This document shows, piece by piece, positions 1 through 7,327 of a stretch of 64,000 nucleotides of DNA. The position numbers and the translations under genes were made by a program. The stretch's first letter is position 1, and each line of letters opens with the position of its first letter. Source of the stretch: Chloroflexota bacterium. GTDB lineage: Bacteria; Chloroflexota; Anaerolineae; Anaerolineales; Anaerolineaceae. Below the pieces are notes generated by a model. It saw only the letters and a program-made list of their open reading frames with translations. It made no database searches and was not told the DNA's origin. The stretch covers positions 744,001 to 808,000 of the forward strand of contig CP069394.1 in assembly GCA_016887485.1 (NCBI GenBank). The letters are read 5' to 3'.

Positions 1-1507
1 AGCAACCAAGTGTCAGCAGCAATGGCAGCAATCCGGGCAGAATTGCGTCAAACAGGTTCTTTTGTAACGAGAATGCTTCTCCTGAAGCCTGTGGGATTTG
101 GATGGCCAGGCTCAACGAGACATATTTGGAAACCAGGCCGCCAAGTACTGCACAGCCAAGAATGCCAGCAGCAAGGATGACTTTCTTCATCACGCCGCTT
201 TCCATTAGTTCAAGAATGGCTTCACTGCCTTTGTTATAGCCAAGCGTGAGCAACCAATAACCGAATGCATAATACAGCACATAGAAGAGCCCTGAGTAGA
301 TGATGGGCGCAGCAACGTTTCCTTCTTTTGCTAAGCCAACAAACATGATTAACATCAAAGGAATGACAACAGCCTGCCAAAGGGTGTCACCGATACCAGC
401 AATGGGGCCCATCAAACCGGTTTTGATCGAGGTAAAGGCCTCGTCATCCAGCTCAACACCTTGTTTTTTCTGTTCTTCCATAGCGACAACCAGGCCAAGG
501 ACTGCTGAACCGGTTGCATTTTCTGTGTTGTAGAATTGAATGTGACGTTGCATCGCCGCTTTTGTCTCCGCGGGATCATCCTTATAAAGTTTTTTGATCA
601 CATTGGCCATAGAGTGCAGGAAGCCAACGCCTTGCATACGTTCGTAGTTGTAGCAGGATTGGAAATAATACATCCAGTTCCACCACGATTTACGCAGGTC
701 CTTTTTGGAAAGCAATTTTTCTGGTTTGTCTTCACTCACATCGGCAGATTTCTTACTCCCAAGCTGGAAGCCATCTTTACCGGCAACGTAAAGAATTGAA
801 ATGCAGAGGAAGATCAAAGCGAGCGGGAGCGTGTCCAGGCCAAGGAAGGCTGAAACCAGGAAGCCAAGGAAGAAAAATATACGTGCCGGTCCCTTGAAAA
901 TTGCCAGCAGCATCATGCCGATGCCGACGGCCGGGAGCATACCACCAATGACGCTCAGCACACCCAGGAATTTGCCGCTCAGGCTTGCGATTAAACCGCT
1001 GACATAATTCGCGCCATAGTAGGCGGCGAAGAAACAGGGGATAGCAGTAATTACAAAGAGTAATAATTGGGGTAATAAGATATTGGCAATCCAGACTTTT
1101 TCTGGTTTACCTTGGCTGACATATTTTTCCGCAACACGAACGAAAACGGAATCCAGGGTCAGGCGGCCAACCCAAACCAGGGAGCCCAACAGACCGAGAG
1201 GAACTGCAATAGCCAGCGCCGCATTGGCGTCAATGCCGCTGGTGATTGCTAATGCTGTGCCAAGGATGCCCGCTAAGGACATATCGGCTGGCATTGAACC
1301 GCCAGCGCTGATGAAACCAATGTACATCAGGTTAATCGTTGCGCCGATGATGGTGCCGGTCACAGGATCACCCAAAATTATGCCGACGACAAGACCGGAG
1401 ACCATCGGGCGGTACAACGTCGCATAGTTACCCAGTCCTCCAGCCGGCCAAGGACTGTTGGCTAGGTAGTACAAGATCGCAATAAGTAATGCTTGAGATA
1501 CAGTCAT
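1..1507 (-). CDS. Fused mannose-family PTS EIIC-EIID permease (3' end outside window)
   Basis: One open frame on the minus strand reads from an ATG at 1507 to the left edge (502 codons, no stop). I checked it triplet by triplet. Residues 1-240 are a hydrophobic sorbose/mannose-type EIIC, with an N-terminal segment MTVSQALLIAILYYL and GGSMPADMSLAGILGTALA. After a charged linker (about 243-263), EIID begins with LSKKDLRKSWWNWMYYFQS and continues through MGPIAGIGDTLWQA. The protein would form the membrane channel of a sugar phosphotransferase system. EIIC and EIID are normally separate proteins of about 250 and 275 residues. An AGGAG site lies in the end of the EIIB gene and the start is 2 nt after its stop. 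The sugar is unknown. Confidence 0.9.
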   Translation of the reverse strand, partial: MTVSQALLIAILYYLANSPWPAGGLGNYATLYRPMVSGLVVGIILGDPVTGTIIGATINLMYIGFISAGGSMPADMSLAGILGTALAITSGIDANAALAIAVPLGLLGSLVWVGRLTLDSVFVRVAEKYVSQGKPEKVWIANILLPQLLLFVITAIPCFFAAYYGANYVSGLIASLSGKFLGVLSVIGGMLPAVGIGMMLLAIFKGPARIFFFLGFLVSAFLGLDTLPLALIFLCISILYVAGKDGFQLGSKKSADVSEDKPEKLLSKKDLRKSWWNWMYYFQSCYNYERMQGVGFLHSMANVIKKLYKDDPAETKAAMQRHIQFYNTENATGSAVLGLVVAMEEQKKQGVELDDEAFTSIKTGLMGPIAGIGDTLWQAVVIPLMLIMFVGLAKEGNVAAPIIYSGLFYVLYYAFGYWLLTLGYNKGSEAILELMESGVMKKVILAAGILGCAVLGGLVSKYVSLSLAIQIPQASGEAFSLQKNLFDAILPGLLPLLLTLGC

Positions 1508-1509
1508 GA

Positions 1510-1995
1510 CTAACTCTCCTTGAATAAATTTCTAATATTGATTGGAATTTCGCGTGGGACCAACTGATACTGCATGTCGATACCCCTATCGACAATCCGC
1601 TTCATGCAAGCCACTTCATCAGGGCTGGCGGAAACGTTCTTGTTAAAGCGATTGCGCCCGGGTTTCAGCCCCATACCCCCAAGCACAATCTTTTGAAAAT
1701 GAACACCATCATTGGCCAATTTCTCCATGGCATCCGGTGTTTTGGTGAGAAGCATGATCCGTTCATTAGGTTCACCTTCTTCTTTTAGAAAATCCCCAGC
1801 TTCTTCAACAGAAAGGATGGTTACCGTGATATCCGGTGGGGCAGCCGCTTTAAGTAATCGCTGAGTAAAGCTGTCATTTACTAGTGCGTTATCTGCGATC
1901 AGAATTGTTGTGACACTGGTTGTTCGGCACCAGGCGGTAACGATCTGACCATGGATCAAACGATCATCAATCCGAGCTAATACAATATTTCTCAT
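1510..1995 (-). CDS. PTS mannose/fructose/sorbose-family EIIB component
   Basis: A 161-residue cytoplasmic phosphotransfer protein of the mannose-family EIIB type (normal length). The phosphorylation site is visible as RIDDRLIHGQIVTAW, where the His of LIHG accepts phosphate from EIIA and passes it to the incoming sugar. The C-terminal VPREIPINIRNL is typical of the family. It sits second from the distal end of a four-gene operon, 15 nt after EIIA and 2 nt before the EIIC-EIID fusion, so all three are likely made together. The substrate cannot be told from sequence; mannose, fructose, sorbose, GalNAc or glucitol-like sugars are all possible for the family. Confidence 0.93.
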   Translation of the reverse strand: MRNIVLARIDDRLIHGQIVTAWCRTTSVTTILIADNALVNDSFTQRLLKAAAPPDITVTILSVEEAGDFLKEEGEPNERIMLLTKTPDAMEKLANDGVHFQKIVLGGMGLKPGRNRFNKNVSASPDEVACMKRIVDRGIDMQYQLVPREIPINIRNLFKES

Positions 1996-2010
1996 ATAAT
2001 TTCTCTTTTC

Positions 2011-2406
2011 TCAATCCTCAAGTAGTGCGTTTACATCTAAAATGGACTGGCCTGCAAGTTCAATCAATGTGTTTCCGGCTTCTTCTGCGCTCATGAAATC
2101 ACGATCGATCAGGGCTTCAATCAGCATGCCCAGGTTAATGCCACTGATATGGCGAAATTTAAATCGTTGCATCAGTTTAGAAGTGGCATTAAAGGGTGTC
2201 CCTGAACGGATGTCACTCAACACCATCACATCTTCATTTTTCCAGGCTTCGAGAATCTCGTAGATTTTCTCCCCAAAGGCCTCCGGACTATCTTCAGCTT
2301 TCAAACCTAATGCCCTGATATCTGGTTGAGGCCCAACGATCATCTCTGCGCTTTCAAGCATTGCTTTCGCAAGATTGCCATGTGAAACCAATAAAAGTTG
2401 AAACAT
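2011..2406 (-). CDS. PTS mannose-family EIIA component
   Basis: A 131-residue EIIA of the mannose family. The N-terminus FQLLLVSHGNLAKAMLESAE contains the phospho-accepting His9 that receives phosphate from HPr. The protein ends near the standard domain boundary, so it is a stand-alone EIIA, unlike E. coli ManX where EIIA and EIIB are fused. Its ATG overlaps the stop of the upstream sorC-type regulator by one base (TAATG), which suggests translational coupling. Role: cytoplasmic phosphate relay to EIIB and, in many bacteria, regulatory signalling. Confidence 0.92.
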   Translation of the reverse strand: MFQLLLVSHGNLAKAMLESAEMIVGPQPDIRALGLKAEDSPEAFGEKIYEILEAWKNEDVMVLSDIRSGTPFNATSKLMQRFKFRHISGINLGMLIEALIDRDFMSAEEAGNTLIELAGQSILDVNALLED

Positions 2407-3377
2407 TATTTCTCCTCCAAGGCGTCTAATTGGTCCAAAATCTCCTGGGCAGTGTTCGTGTCCGTAACAAGTGTATTGAAATATTGGTTACGTGCAGCGG
2501 TTATGATCCCCTTAACCTTGGTTGTTCCTCCTGCAAGGCAAATCACCTTGTCAATCTTTTTTAGGTGATCCAGGTTTAGTGAGATTTGGAAATAATATTT
2601 TGAAGTGTCGAGCACATGGCCGTCCTTGTAAAAGAAACTGGCCAGAATATCACCGACCGTACCGCTTTCCTGTAGTAATTTGTGATATTCTTCAGAAGCT
2701 TCCGCCAGGAGGGGGGTACCGTTATTGGGGGATGGGCCCAAACCGATGATGGCTGTGTCTAAGCTTTCCCATTGCTGTTTTAGTCGTAAATAGCTCTTCT
2801 CTTCAATGAGAGCCAGTTTCTCGTTGTCACGGATCGCCGTCATGATGGTGTAATAACTTTTTGCGTCAAACTTCTCGGCAAAACGATTTGCGATGACATT
2901 GATTTGCAGGTAGGGGTTGTTTTCACCAAAGGAACCAACCAACGGGAAGAAATTCAGAGGTTGATTGGTCGTACAGTTATCAAGCAGAGCAGAGGTTTCG
3001 TAGATGGTGTACCCCCAACCGACTCCCACATTGGTCGAATTCCTTAATAAATCAGGCAGGCTGGCAGCAGCAACCGTGGCTATGCCCCGGGACAGATTGC
3101 GTTGTTGGGTGCTGGATTGTGAGGGGACGCAAGCCAGACGAACATCCATCAAGTTGAGCCGTTCACGCAAGGCCTCAGCTAATTTTTCTGTGTCATCCAG
3201 TTTGGGCATCTCGACCTGAAATTTCACCACACCGCTTGCCCGAGCTTTGGCAAGAATCCTCGATACATGCGGTCTGGAAATCGACTCGCATTTTGCGATC
3301 TGCTCCTGAGAAAGATTGTCAATATAGTAGCTTTTTGCAATGCGGTAGAGCATAGGGAAATCATCACGTTCTGCCAT
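2406..3377 (-). CDS. SorC-family transcriptional regulator of the PTS operon
   Basis: About 323 residues. The N-terminal helix-turn-helix (LSQEQIAKCESISRPHVSRILAKARASGVV, roughly residues 24-53) is followed by a SorC-type sugar-phosphate-binding domain (GVGWGYTIYETSALL, ending with ICLAGGTTKVKGIITAA). I chose the ATG at 3377, giving MAERDDFP, because a GGAG lies 7 nt before it; the GTG at 3395 has no ribosome binding site. It is first in the operon with EIIA, EIIB and EIIC-EIID, so it probably controls that operon and itself in response to the phosphorylated substrate. Palindromes in its upstream region (3393-3433) are candidate operators. Confidence 0.9.
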   Translation of the reverse strand: MAERDDFPMLYRIAKSYYIDNLSQEQIAKCESISRPHVSRILAKARASGVVKFQVEMPKLDDTEKLAEALRERLNLMDVRLACVPSQSSTQQRNLSRGIATVAAASLPDLLRNSTNVGVGWGYTIYETSALLDNCTTNQPLNFFPLVGSFGENNPYLQINVIANRFAEKFDAKSYYTIMTAIRDNEKLALIEEKSYLRLKQQWESLDTAIIGLGPSPNNGTPLLAEASEEYHKLLQESGTVGDILASFFYKDGHVLDTSKYYFQISLNLDHLKKIDKVICLAGGTTKVKGIITAARNQYFNTLVTDTNTAQEILDQLDALEEK

Positions 3378-3392
3378 AACCATTCTCCAATA

Positions 3393-3451
3393 CACAATTG
3401 TGCTGCACGAATGTACTGCTTATAGTATAAGCATAATCCAGGACATAGCAA
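3393..3451 (-). promoter_or_regulatory. sorC-PTS operon promoter with two palindromic operators
   Basis: On the minus strand a -35-like TTGCTA (3446-3451) and a -10 TATACT (3424-3429) are separated by 16 nt. The -10 is embedded in a perfect 17-bp palindrome, TGCTTAT-ACT-ATAAGCA (3417-3433). A second perfect palindrome, CACAATTGTG (3393-3402), lies between the -10 and the start codon. Placement over the -10 and leader fits repression by the adjacent SorC-type regulator. The binding is inferred. Confidence 0.6.
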
Positions 3452-3491
3452 TTGATTCTGGGCGTACATATGTGCAAGTTTGTATGGGAAA

Positions 3492-3537
3492 TCAAAAACT
3501 CCACTTTATGTCGTCTTCTAACAACATAAAGCGGAGT
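3492..3537 (-). terminator. Rho-independent terminator of tRNA-Leu
   Basis: Arms at 3498-3511 and 3524-3537 pair over 14 bp with one wobble. On the minus strand the hairpin is followed by TTTTTG. It lies just downstream of tRNA-Leu. Confidence 0.8.
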
Positions 3538-3548
3538 TCGCAGAGTCC

Positions 3549-3633
3549 TGGTGGGGAAGGAGGGGGTCGAACCCTCACGCATTGCTGCACGTGATCCTAA
3601 GTCACGCCTGTCTGCCAATTCCAGCACTTCCCC
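3549..3633 (-). tRNA. tRNA-Leu (anticodon TAG), CCA encoded
   Basis: Minus-strand cloverleaf. The acceptor GGGGAAG pairs with CTTCCCC. The anticodon stem is CGTGA/TCACG around the loop CTTAGGA (anticodon TAG). There is a class II variable arm, and the T-arm GAGGG-TTCGACC-CCCTC is intact. Discriminator A is followed by a genomically encoded CCA at 3549-3551. It reads CUA and probably other CUN leucine codons. A terminator hairpin follows at once. Confidence 0.95.
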
Positions 3634-3761
3634 TGAAATTGCATTGCAATTATACGTGAGAGGGGTAGGAGCGTCAATGAATAGATTGGATTCTGTGATT
3701 TTGGGCGAGTATAATTACCCCCGAGCAATTAACATAGAAGATACCACAACAAGGAGCTCCA

Positions 3762-4178
3762 TTGACCAGAATCATCAAGAACTCAACGCCCGGTAAGGAA
3801 AGAAATCACCTGAGCAAAGCCATTGTCGTGACCATCCGGGAATTTATGCGTCAGACCGAACCGGATAACAATACCAGGGACATGATCGCATTCATCATTT
3901 TGGCTTTGCGAGAGATCGGCGATGGTATCGATAAGTCCGTCATAGCCTGGGAGAAACGGGGTTATTGGGTCAAAGCGGATAAATACCGCATGGAGTGGGC
4001 CTGGGTCATGCCATTCGAGCAGGATTTAATAAGATACTTCAAATCCGATGACTGGGGGCAAATCGCCGGCAAATTAGTGGACCTTATGGGGCGTTTTAGC
4101 AGTATTAAGGTCTCGGATAAGCATCGGATGGGCAAACCCTGGGTGGGGGCTTATAAAGAATATCTATCTGTCAAATAA
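3762..4178 (+). CDS. Conserved hypothetical protein, 138 aa
   Basis: No function recognised. The start is a TTG preceded at 7 nt by GGAG (in aaggagctccattg), which decides the start. The protein is soluble and has no signal peptide or membrane segment. It has a predicted helical core with FMRQTEPDNNTRDMIAFIILAL, then AWEKRGYWVKADKYRMEWAW. Tryptophan and charged residues are frequent. The style recalls small hypothetical proteins I associate with Anaerolineae, but I cannot name a family. It is followed after 38 bp by a membrane-anchored S41-type protease in the same direction. Confidence 0.7.
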   Translation: MTRIIKNSTPGKERNHLSKAIVVTIREFMRQTEPDNNTRDMIAFIILALREIGDGIDKSVIAWEKRGYWVKADKYRMEWAWVMPFEQDLIRYFKSDDWGQIAGKLVDLMGRFSSIKVSDKHRMGKPWVGAYKEYLSVK

Positions 4179-4216
4179 TTTTTAAGTTAACCAATTAATC
4201 AAAAATCGAGTTTATT

Positions 4217-5515
4217 ATGAAACTGTTGAATAAAAAGCCGGTTAGAATATTTGCTATTGTCATAATTGTTATTATTTTGGTCAGCTCCATATACTTTTTA
4301 ACGATGAATCCGCGGCGGGGAACCGTACGTGAATTTTATTCTTCTATGCCATTGGATGCTGTCCTGACCAAGAAGGAAGCTGAGCAGGACCTCACATATT
4401 TCTATAGCCACCTCAGATCTCGCCATCCAGGCTGGCTGGACGGCTCTCAGGCTCTGATACAGGCTGTCGAAGATCAATACAACAATGAGCTTGTAAATCT
4501 CAAGGACTCTGTGACGGTTCTTGAGCTATGGCAATCCGCTGGAAGGATCGCAGCCCAACTTAACGATGGCCACACATGGGTGAAATGGAAGAATCCCAAT
4601 ACATCGCTTTACATTGACAATTTTATGCAGCTCAGCGATTATGGCAGCCCTCTGGACATCAATGGTGTGCCAATCGGCGAAATATTGGATCATTATCTTT
4701 CGATGACCTCTTTTGAATTGCAGTTCTATGCTGAGGCAGTTTTTTATAAGACTGTCATTGTTGCTGAGCCATTATTGGTTTTTTGTGGCGTAGATACATC
4801 AGATGGTGTCGAAATGACTTTTGAGACCGAAGATGGCGAGCAGACCTTTCATTACGAGTTTGTACCGCTGGAGCGGGTTGTTCGATATGCAGGCGACGTG
4901 AATGATGAAAACTGGGTAGAGTATATCATTGACCTGGAAAATGATTTAGGGATCTTCACTCTGAGAAGCTGTGTTGATAATGAAGAATACCGGTCTGTGT
5001 TGGATTCTTTCTTCTCAGAAGTATTTGAGAATGATCTGGATAACGTGGTTGTAGATCTGCGAGGCAATGGGGGAGGGAACTCCAGAGTAGCAAATAAATT
5101 CTTGCAGTATTTAGATGTAGAGACTTATCGCTCCTGGGATAGTGCAATTCGTTATGGTTGGCTCCTTAAACAAAACAAAGATGTTGTCGTTAACAACCAT
5201 AAACAGCCTGTGACCTTCAGCGGAGACATCTACGTTCTTACTGACACTTTCACATACAGCGCTGCAATGGATTTTGCTATGCTAATTAGTGATAACGATC
5301 TGGGTGTATTAGTTGGAATGCCGTCAGGTAACCTTCCCGACAGTTATGGGGATTGTCTTTTCTTCCAAATGCCTAACTCTGGCCTAATGATCAGTATTTC
5401 GTATAAAAGTTGGCATCGGATTGATAGCTCACATGCTGGGGAGCCAGTCATGCCGGATTATGTGGTGCCATCAGCAGAGGCATTTGATAAAGCGCTAGAG
5501 TTGATCCAACACTGA
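4217..5515 (+). CDS. S41-family (C-terminal processing type) peptidase, membrane anchored
   Basis: 432 residues. An N-terminal hydrophobic anchor (about residues 11-30, FAIVIIVIILVSSIYFL) places the rest outside the cytoplasm. The C-terminal half carries S41 hallmarks: VVVDLRGNGGGNS, then GDIYVLTDTFTYSAAMDFA, where the Ser of TYSAA is the expected nucleophile, then VGMPSGNLPDSYGD. No PDZ domain is obvious. The family cleaves protein C-termini or peptides; some members are catalytically dead scaffolds. The substrate is unknown. The gene ends before a gene-poor stretch of 660 bp. Confidence 0.82.
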   Translation: MKLLNKKPVRIFAIVIIVIILVSSIYFLTMNPRRGTVREFYSSMPLDAVLTKKEAEQDLTYFYSHLRSRHPGWLDGSQALIQAVEDQYNNELVNLKDSVTVLELWQSAGRIAAQLNDGHTWVKWKNPNTSLYIDNFMQLSDYGSPLDINGVPIGEILDHYLSMTSFELQFYAEAVFYKTVIVAEPLLVFCGVDTSDGVEMTFETEDGEQTFHYEFVPLERVVRYAGDVNDENWVEYIIDLENDLGIFTLRSCVDNEEYRSVLDSFFSEVFENDLDNVVVDLRGNGGGNSRVANKFLQYLDVETYRSWDSAIRYGWLLKQNKDVVVNNHKQPVTFSGDIYVLTDTFTYSAAMDFAMLISDNDLGVLVGMPSGNLPDSYGDCLFFQMPNSGLMISISYKSWHRIDSSHAGEPVMPDYVVPSAEAFDKALELIQH

Positions 5516-5635
5516 CAATTTTGGGGCAGGGGGTGGGAGGTGTCAGGATAGGATGCCAGTAACTCCATTTGATTTTCGATTTGTTGCGATTTTGCACGCT
5601 ATGCTGATCAAGCAATATTCTTAATGTACATATTC

Positions 5636-5664
5636 TTGACAGCAAGTAGGGGAGCCTATATAAT
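5636..5664 (+). promoter_or_regulatory. Consensus sigma-70-type promoter
   Basis: TTGACA (5636-5641), a 17-nt spacer, then TATAAT (5659-5664). Both hexamers and the spacing match consensus exactly. Transcription would start near 5671, just before the dyad at 5680-5707. No large gene follows for 500 bp, so the transcript is probably short or reads toward the recombinase. Confidence 0.7.
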
Positions 5665-5679
5665 AATATTTAGCGTTAC

Positions 5680-5707
5680 GGTTATGATAAGTATCATTAT
5701 CAAAACC
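5680..5707. promoter_or_regulatory. Dyad (operator-like) just downstream of consensus promoter
   Basis: GGTTATGATAA (5680-5690), a 6-nt centre, then TTATCAAAACC (5697-5707). The arms match at 10 of 11 positions. TGATAA-N6-TTATCA resembles metalloregulator boxes loosely, but the spacing is not the classical Fur 7-1-7 arrangement. It sits about 10-35 bp after the expected start of transcription, a repressor position. Confidence 0.5.
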
Positions 5708-5720
5708 GATAGTAGACTGA

Positions 5721-5966
5721 ATGAGACAGCCCCTTTACAAGAATATAGTCCATACCCAAGGTCGAAAGCATAGCAAATTTCGCTTAGAAAGGCTCCTGTA
5801 GCATTACCATCCTCTACTTTATCCTAATCTGGATGAAATAATCCACTGGAAGCTATTCAGTCAAACCATAGAAGGCCACAATACAAGACCAAGTGTAATT
5901 AGCAATCTGAGGTCAACAAAATTCTACTGGATCGCATCTAAGATGAACCTCGACCTTTTATTTTAA
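5721..5966 (+). pseudogene. Short frame interrupted by a TAG (82 codons with readthrough)
   Basis: From ATG 5721 the frame reads MRQPLYKNIVHTQGRKHSKF and continues to a TAG at 5799-5801. The same frame is then open for another 54 codons (HYHPLLYPNLDEIIHWKLF and onward) to TAA at 5964-5966. The first part is basic and the second is rich in aromatic residues. No clear ribosome binding site precedes the ATG. I recognise no family. It may be a decayed small gene or a chance frame. It follows the promoter and dyad at 5636-5707. Confidence 0.3.
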
Positions 5967-6178
5967 CAAACACATCAACCTATTACCTACCAGAGATCCA
6001 TGAGTGATTGATACAATTGGTTGAAGCATCGAACCCTTGGCCTAGCACTGTGTATTGAAACATCTATTTTATGACACGTAATATATTTATTGTATATAAA
6101 AATCTTTCAAAACAAAATATATGTATTCGTTCAGAAAATAACGGATAAGCGTAATACTACACGAAAGTAGCGATAATT

Positions 6179-7165
6179 ATGGCGAATTTAACCACTAAGG
6201 CCACCATTTCACGTGTCATCTCCATGTATTTGGATACCGTTTACCTGGCTCGGAGTGAGGCTACCTACCGAACCTATAAGAACGCGATGAAGAAATTCGG
6301 TGAGGTCCTAACGGTAAGCAAACTAAACCCCGATGAAACGGATATCTCTGAGTTAACCGAAGATGCTATAGCCTGGTTAGCCTCTGAATTGAAATCCTAC
6401 TCCCCTGCTACTGAACAATGCTATCTCACAGCAGCAACTGGATTATATGAATATATCGCCGGCGAAGAGATCAAAGACATCAATCTGCCCAGAGTGCGGC
6501 TGCTGATCAAACAGCGTGCCCGCCGCCCAGGCATCCGCCTGCCCCAGTTTCCCCGCCATCAGATCGAAGATATGATTGATTTTGCCCTGGCGCTCAACCA
6601 GCAACCCGTGGAAGATGAACGACAGCGGTTGATCAATTATCGTGACCGGGCTTTTTTGATCACCCTGGCGGATACCGGTTTACGGGTCCATGAAGCCTGC
6701 GGACTCCGCCGTGGTGATATTGACTGGAATGAAAGTCGGGCAATTGTAATCGGTAAAGGCAACAAAGAAGCTGTAGTGCGCTTCTCAAAACGCTCCCTAC
6801 AGGCGCTCAAGGATTATCTTGGGCTGCGAGCAAAACTGGATGGCGCCTCAGGAAGATCGTTGGGATCGATGGCGATCTTCGCCAGGCATGATAAGGCCGT
6901 TGGCGATGCAATAAAGGCCATTTCCACCACTACCGGCCGTAAGATCGTCGCTGAGCGAGTTGCCCAAGCACTTGGTGAAGAAGCTGTGGGTACGATCACA
7001 CCCCACTCCTTTCGCCACTACTTCGTCACAACCGTCTTGCAGGCTTCCGGTAATCTCAAATTAGCCCAGGAACTGGCCCGGCATAAGAACATTGCTGTGA
7101 CCCAGCGCTATTCACACCTGAGCGATGATGAGCTGGATAAGGAATATCTGGATATCTTCGGTTGA
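6179..7165 (+). CDS. XerC/XerD-type tyrosine recombinase
   Basis: 328 residues, the normal size for Xer-type enzymes. The N-terminal SAM-like core-binding domain is followed by a catalytic domain with the full residue set: Arg in TGLRVHEACGL, Lys in GKGNKEAVVR, HxxR in HSFRHYF, His in ELARHKNI and the nucleophile Tyr in TQRYSHLSDDEL. It would cut and rejoin DNA through a 3'-phosphotyrosine link, either resolving chromosome dimers or moving an element. It stands alone next to an AT-rich gene-poor stretch. I could not identify a dif site or attachment repeats, so the chromosomal-Xer and integrase alternatives remain open. Confidence 0.9.
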   Translation: MANLTTKATISRVISMYLDTVYLARSEATYRTYKNAMKKFGEVLTVSKLNPDETDISELTEDAIAWLASELKSYSPATEQCYLTAATGLYEYIAGEEIKDINLPRVRLLIKQRARRPGIRLPQFPRHQIEDMIDFALALNQQPVEDERQRLINYRDRAFLITLADTGLRVHEACGLRRGDIDWNESRAIVIGKGNKEAVVRFSKRSLQALKDYLGLRAKLDGASGRSLGSMAIFARHDKAVGDAIKAISTTTGRKIVAERVAQALGEEAVGTITPHSFRHYFVTTVLQASGNLKLAQELARHKNIAVTQRYSHLSDDELDKEYLDIFG

Positions 7166-7327
7166 TGTCTGGAACGCCAAAAAAAGGGCAATTGAGGGGC
7201 TGTTTTAGTGGTACTATTGGGTGGGACAACTCACCAAAAGTCATGTCCTAAAACATAAAAATCCACAGTGTTGGCAGATTTCGGAAAGCCTGACTCACCA
7301 AACTCAGCAAAGGAAATTTTCGCTCTT

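Larger units (their letters stand above)
5516..6178. other. 663-bp gene-poor, AT-rich stretch
   Basis: Between the S41 peptidase and the recombinase I find no long open frame. The stretch holds a consensus promoter (5636-5664), a dyad (5680-5707) and a short plus-strand frame interrupted by one TAG (5721-5966), listed separately. The last 120 bp before the recombinase are very AT-rich (for example around 6080-6125) and may hold its promoter. Its position beside an integrase-type gene makes it a plausible recombination or decay site, but I see no direct repeats that would define ends. Confidence 0.6.

Noticed and set aside
5680-5707. The dyad as a Fur box
   Set aside because: The half-sites are separated by six bases, which breaks the 7-1-7 Fur pattern, and no iron gene is adjacent.
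6080-6125. AT-rich stretch before the recombinase considered as a dif-like site
   Set aside because: The two 11-bp arms do not match known dif consensus well and the centre is not clear.
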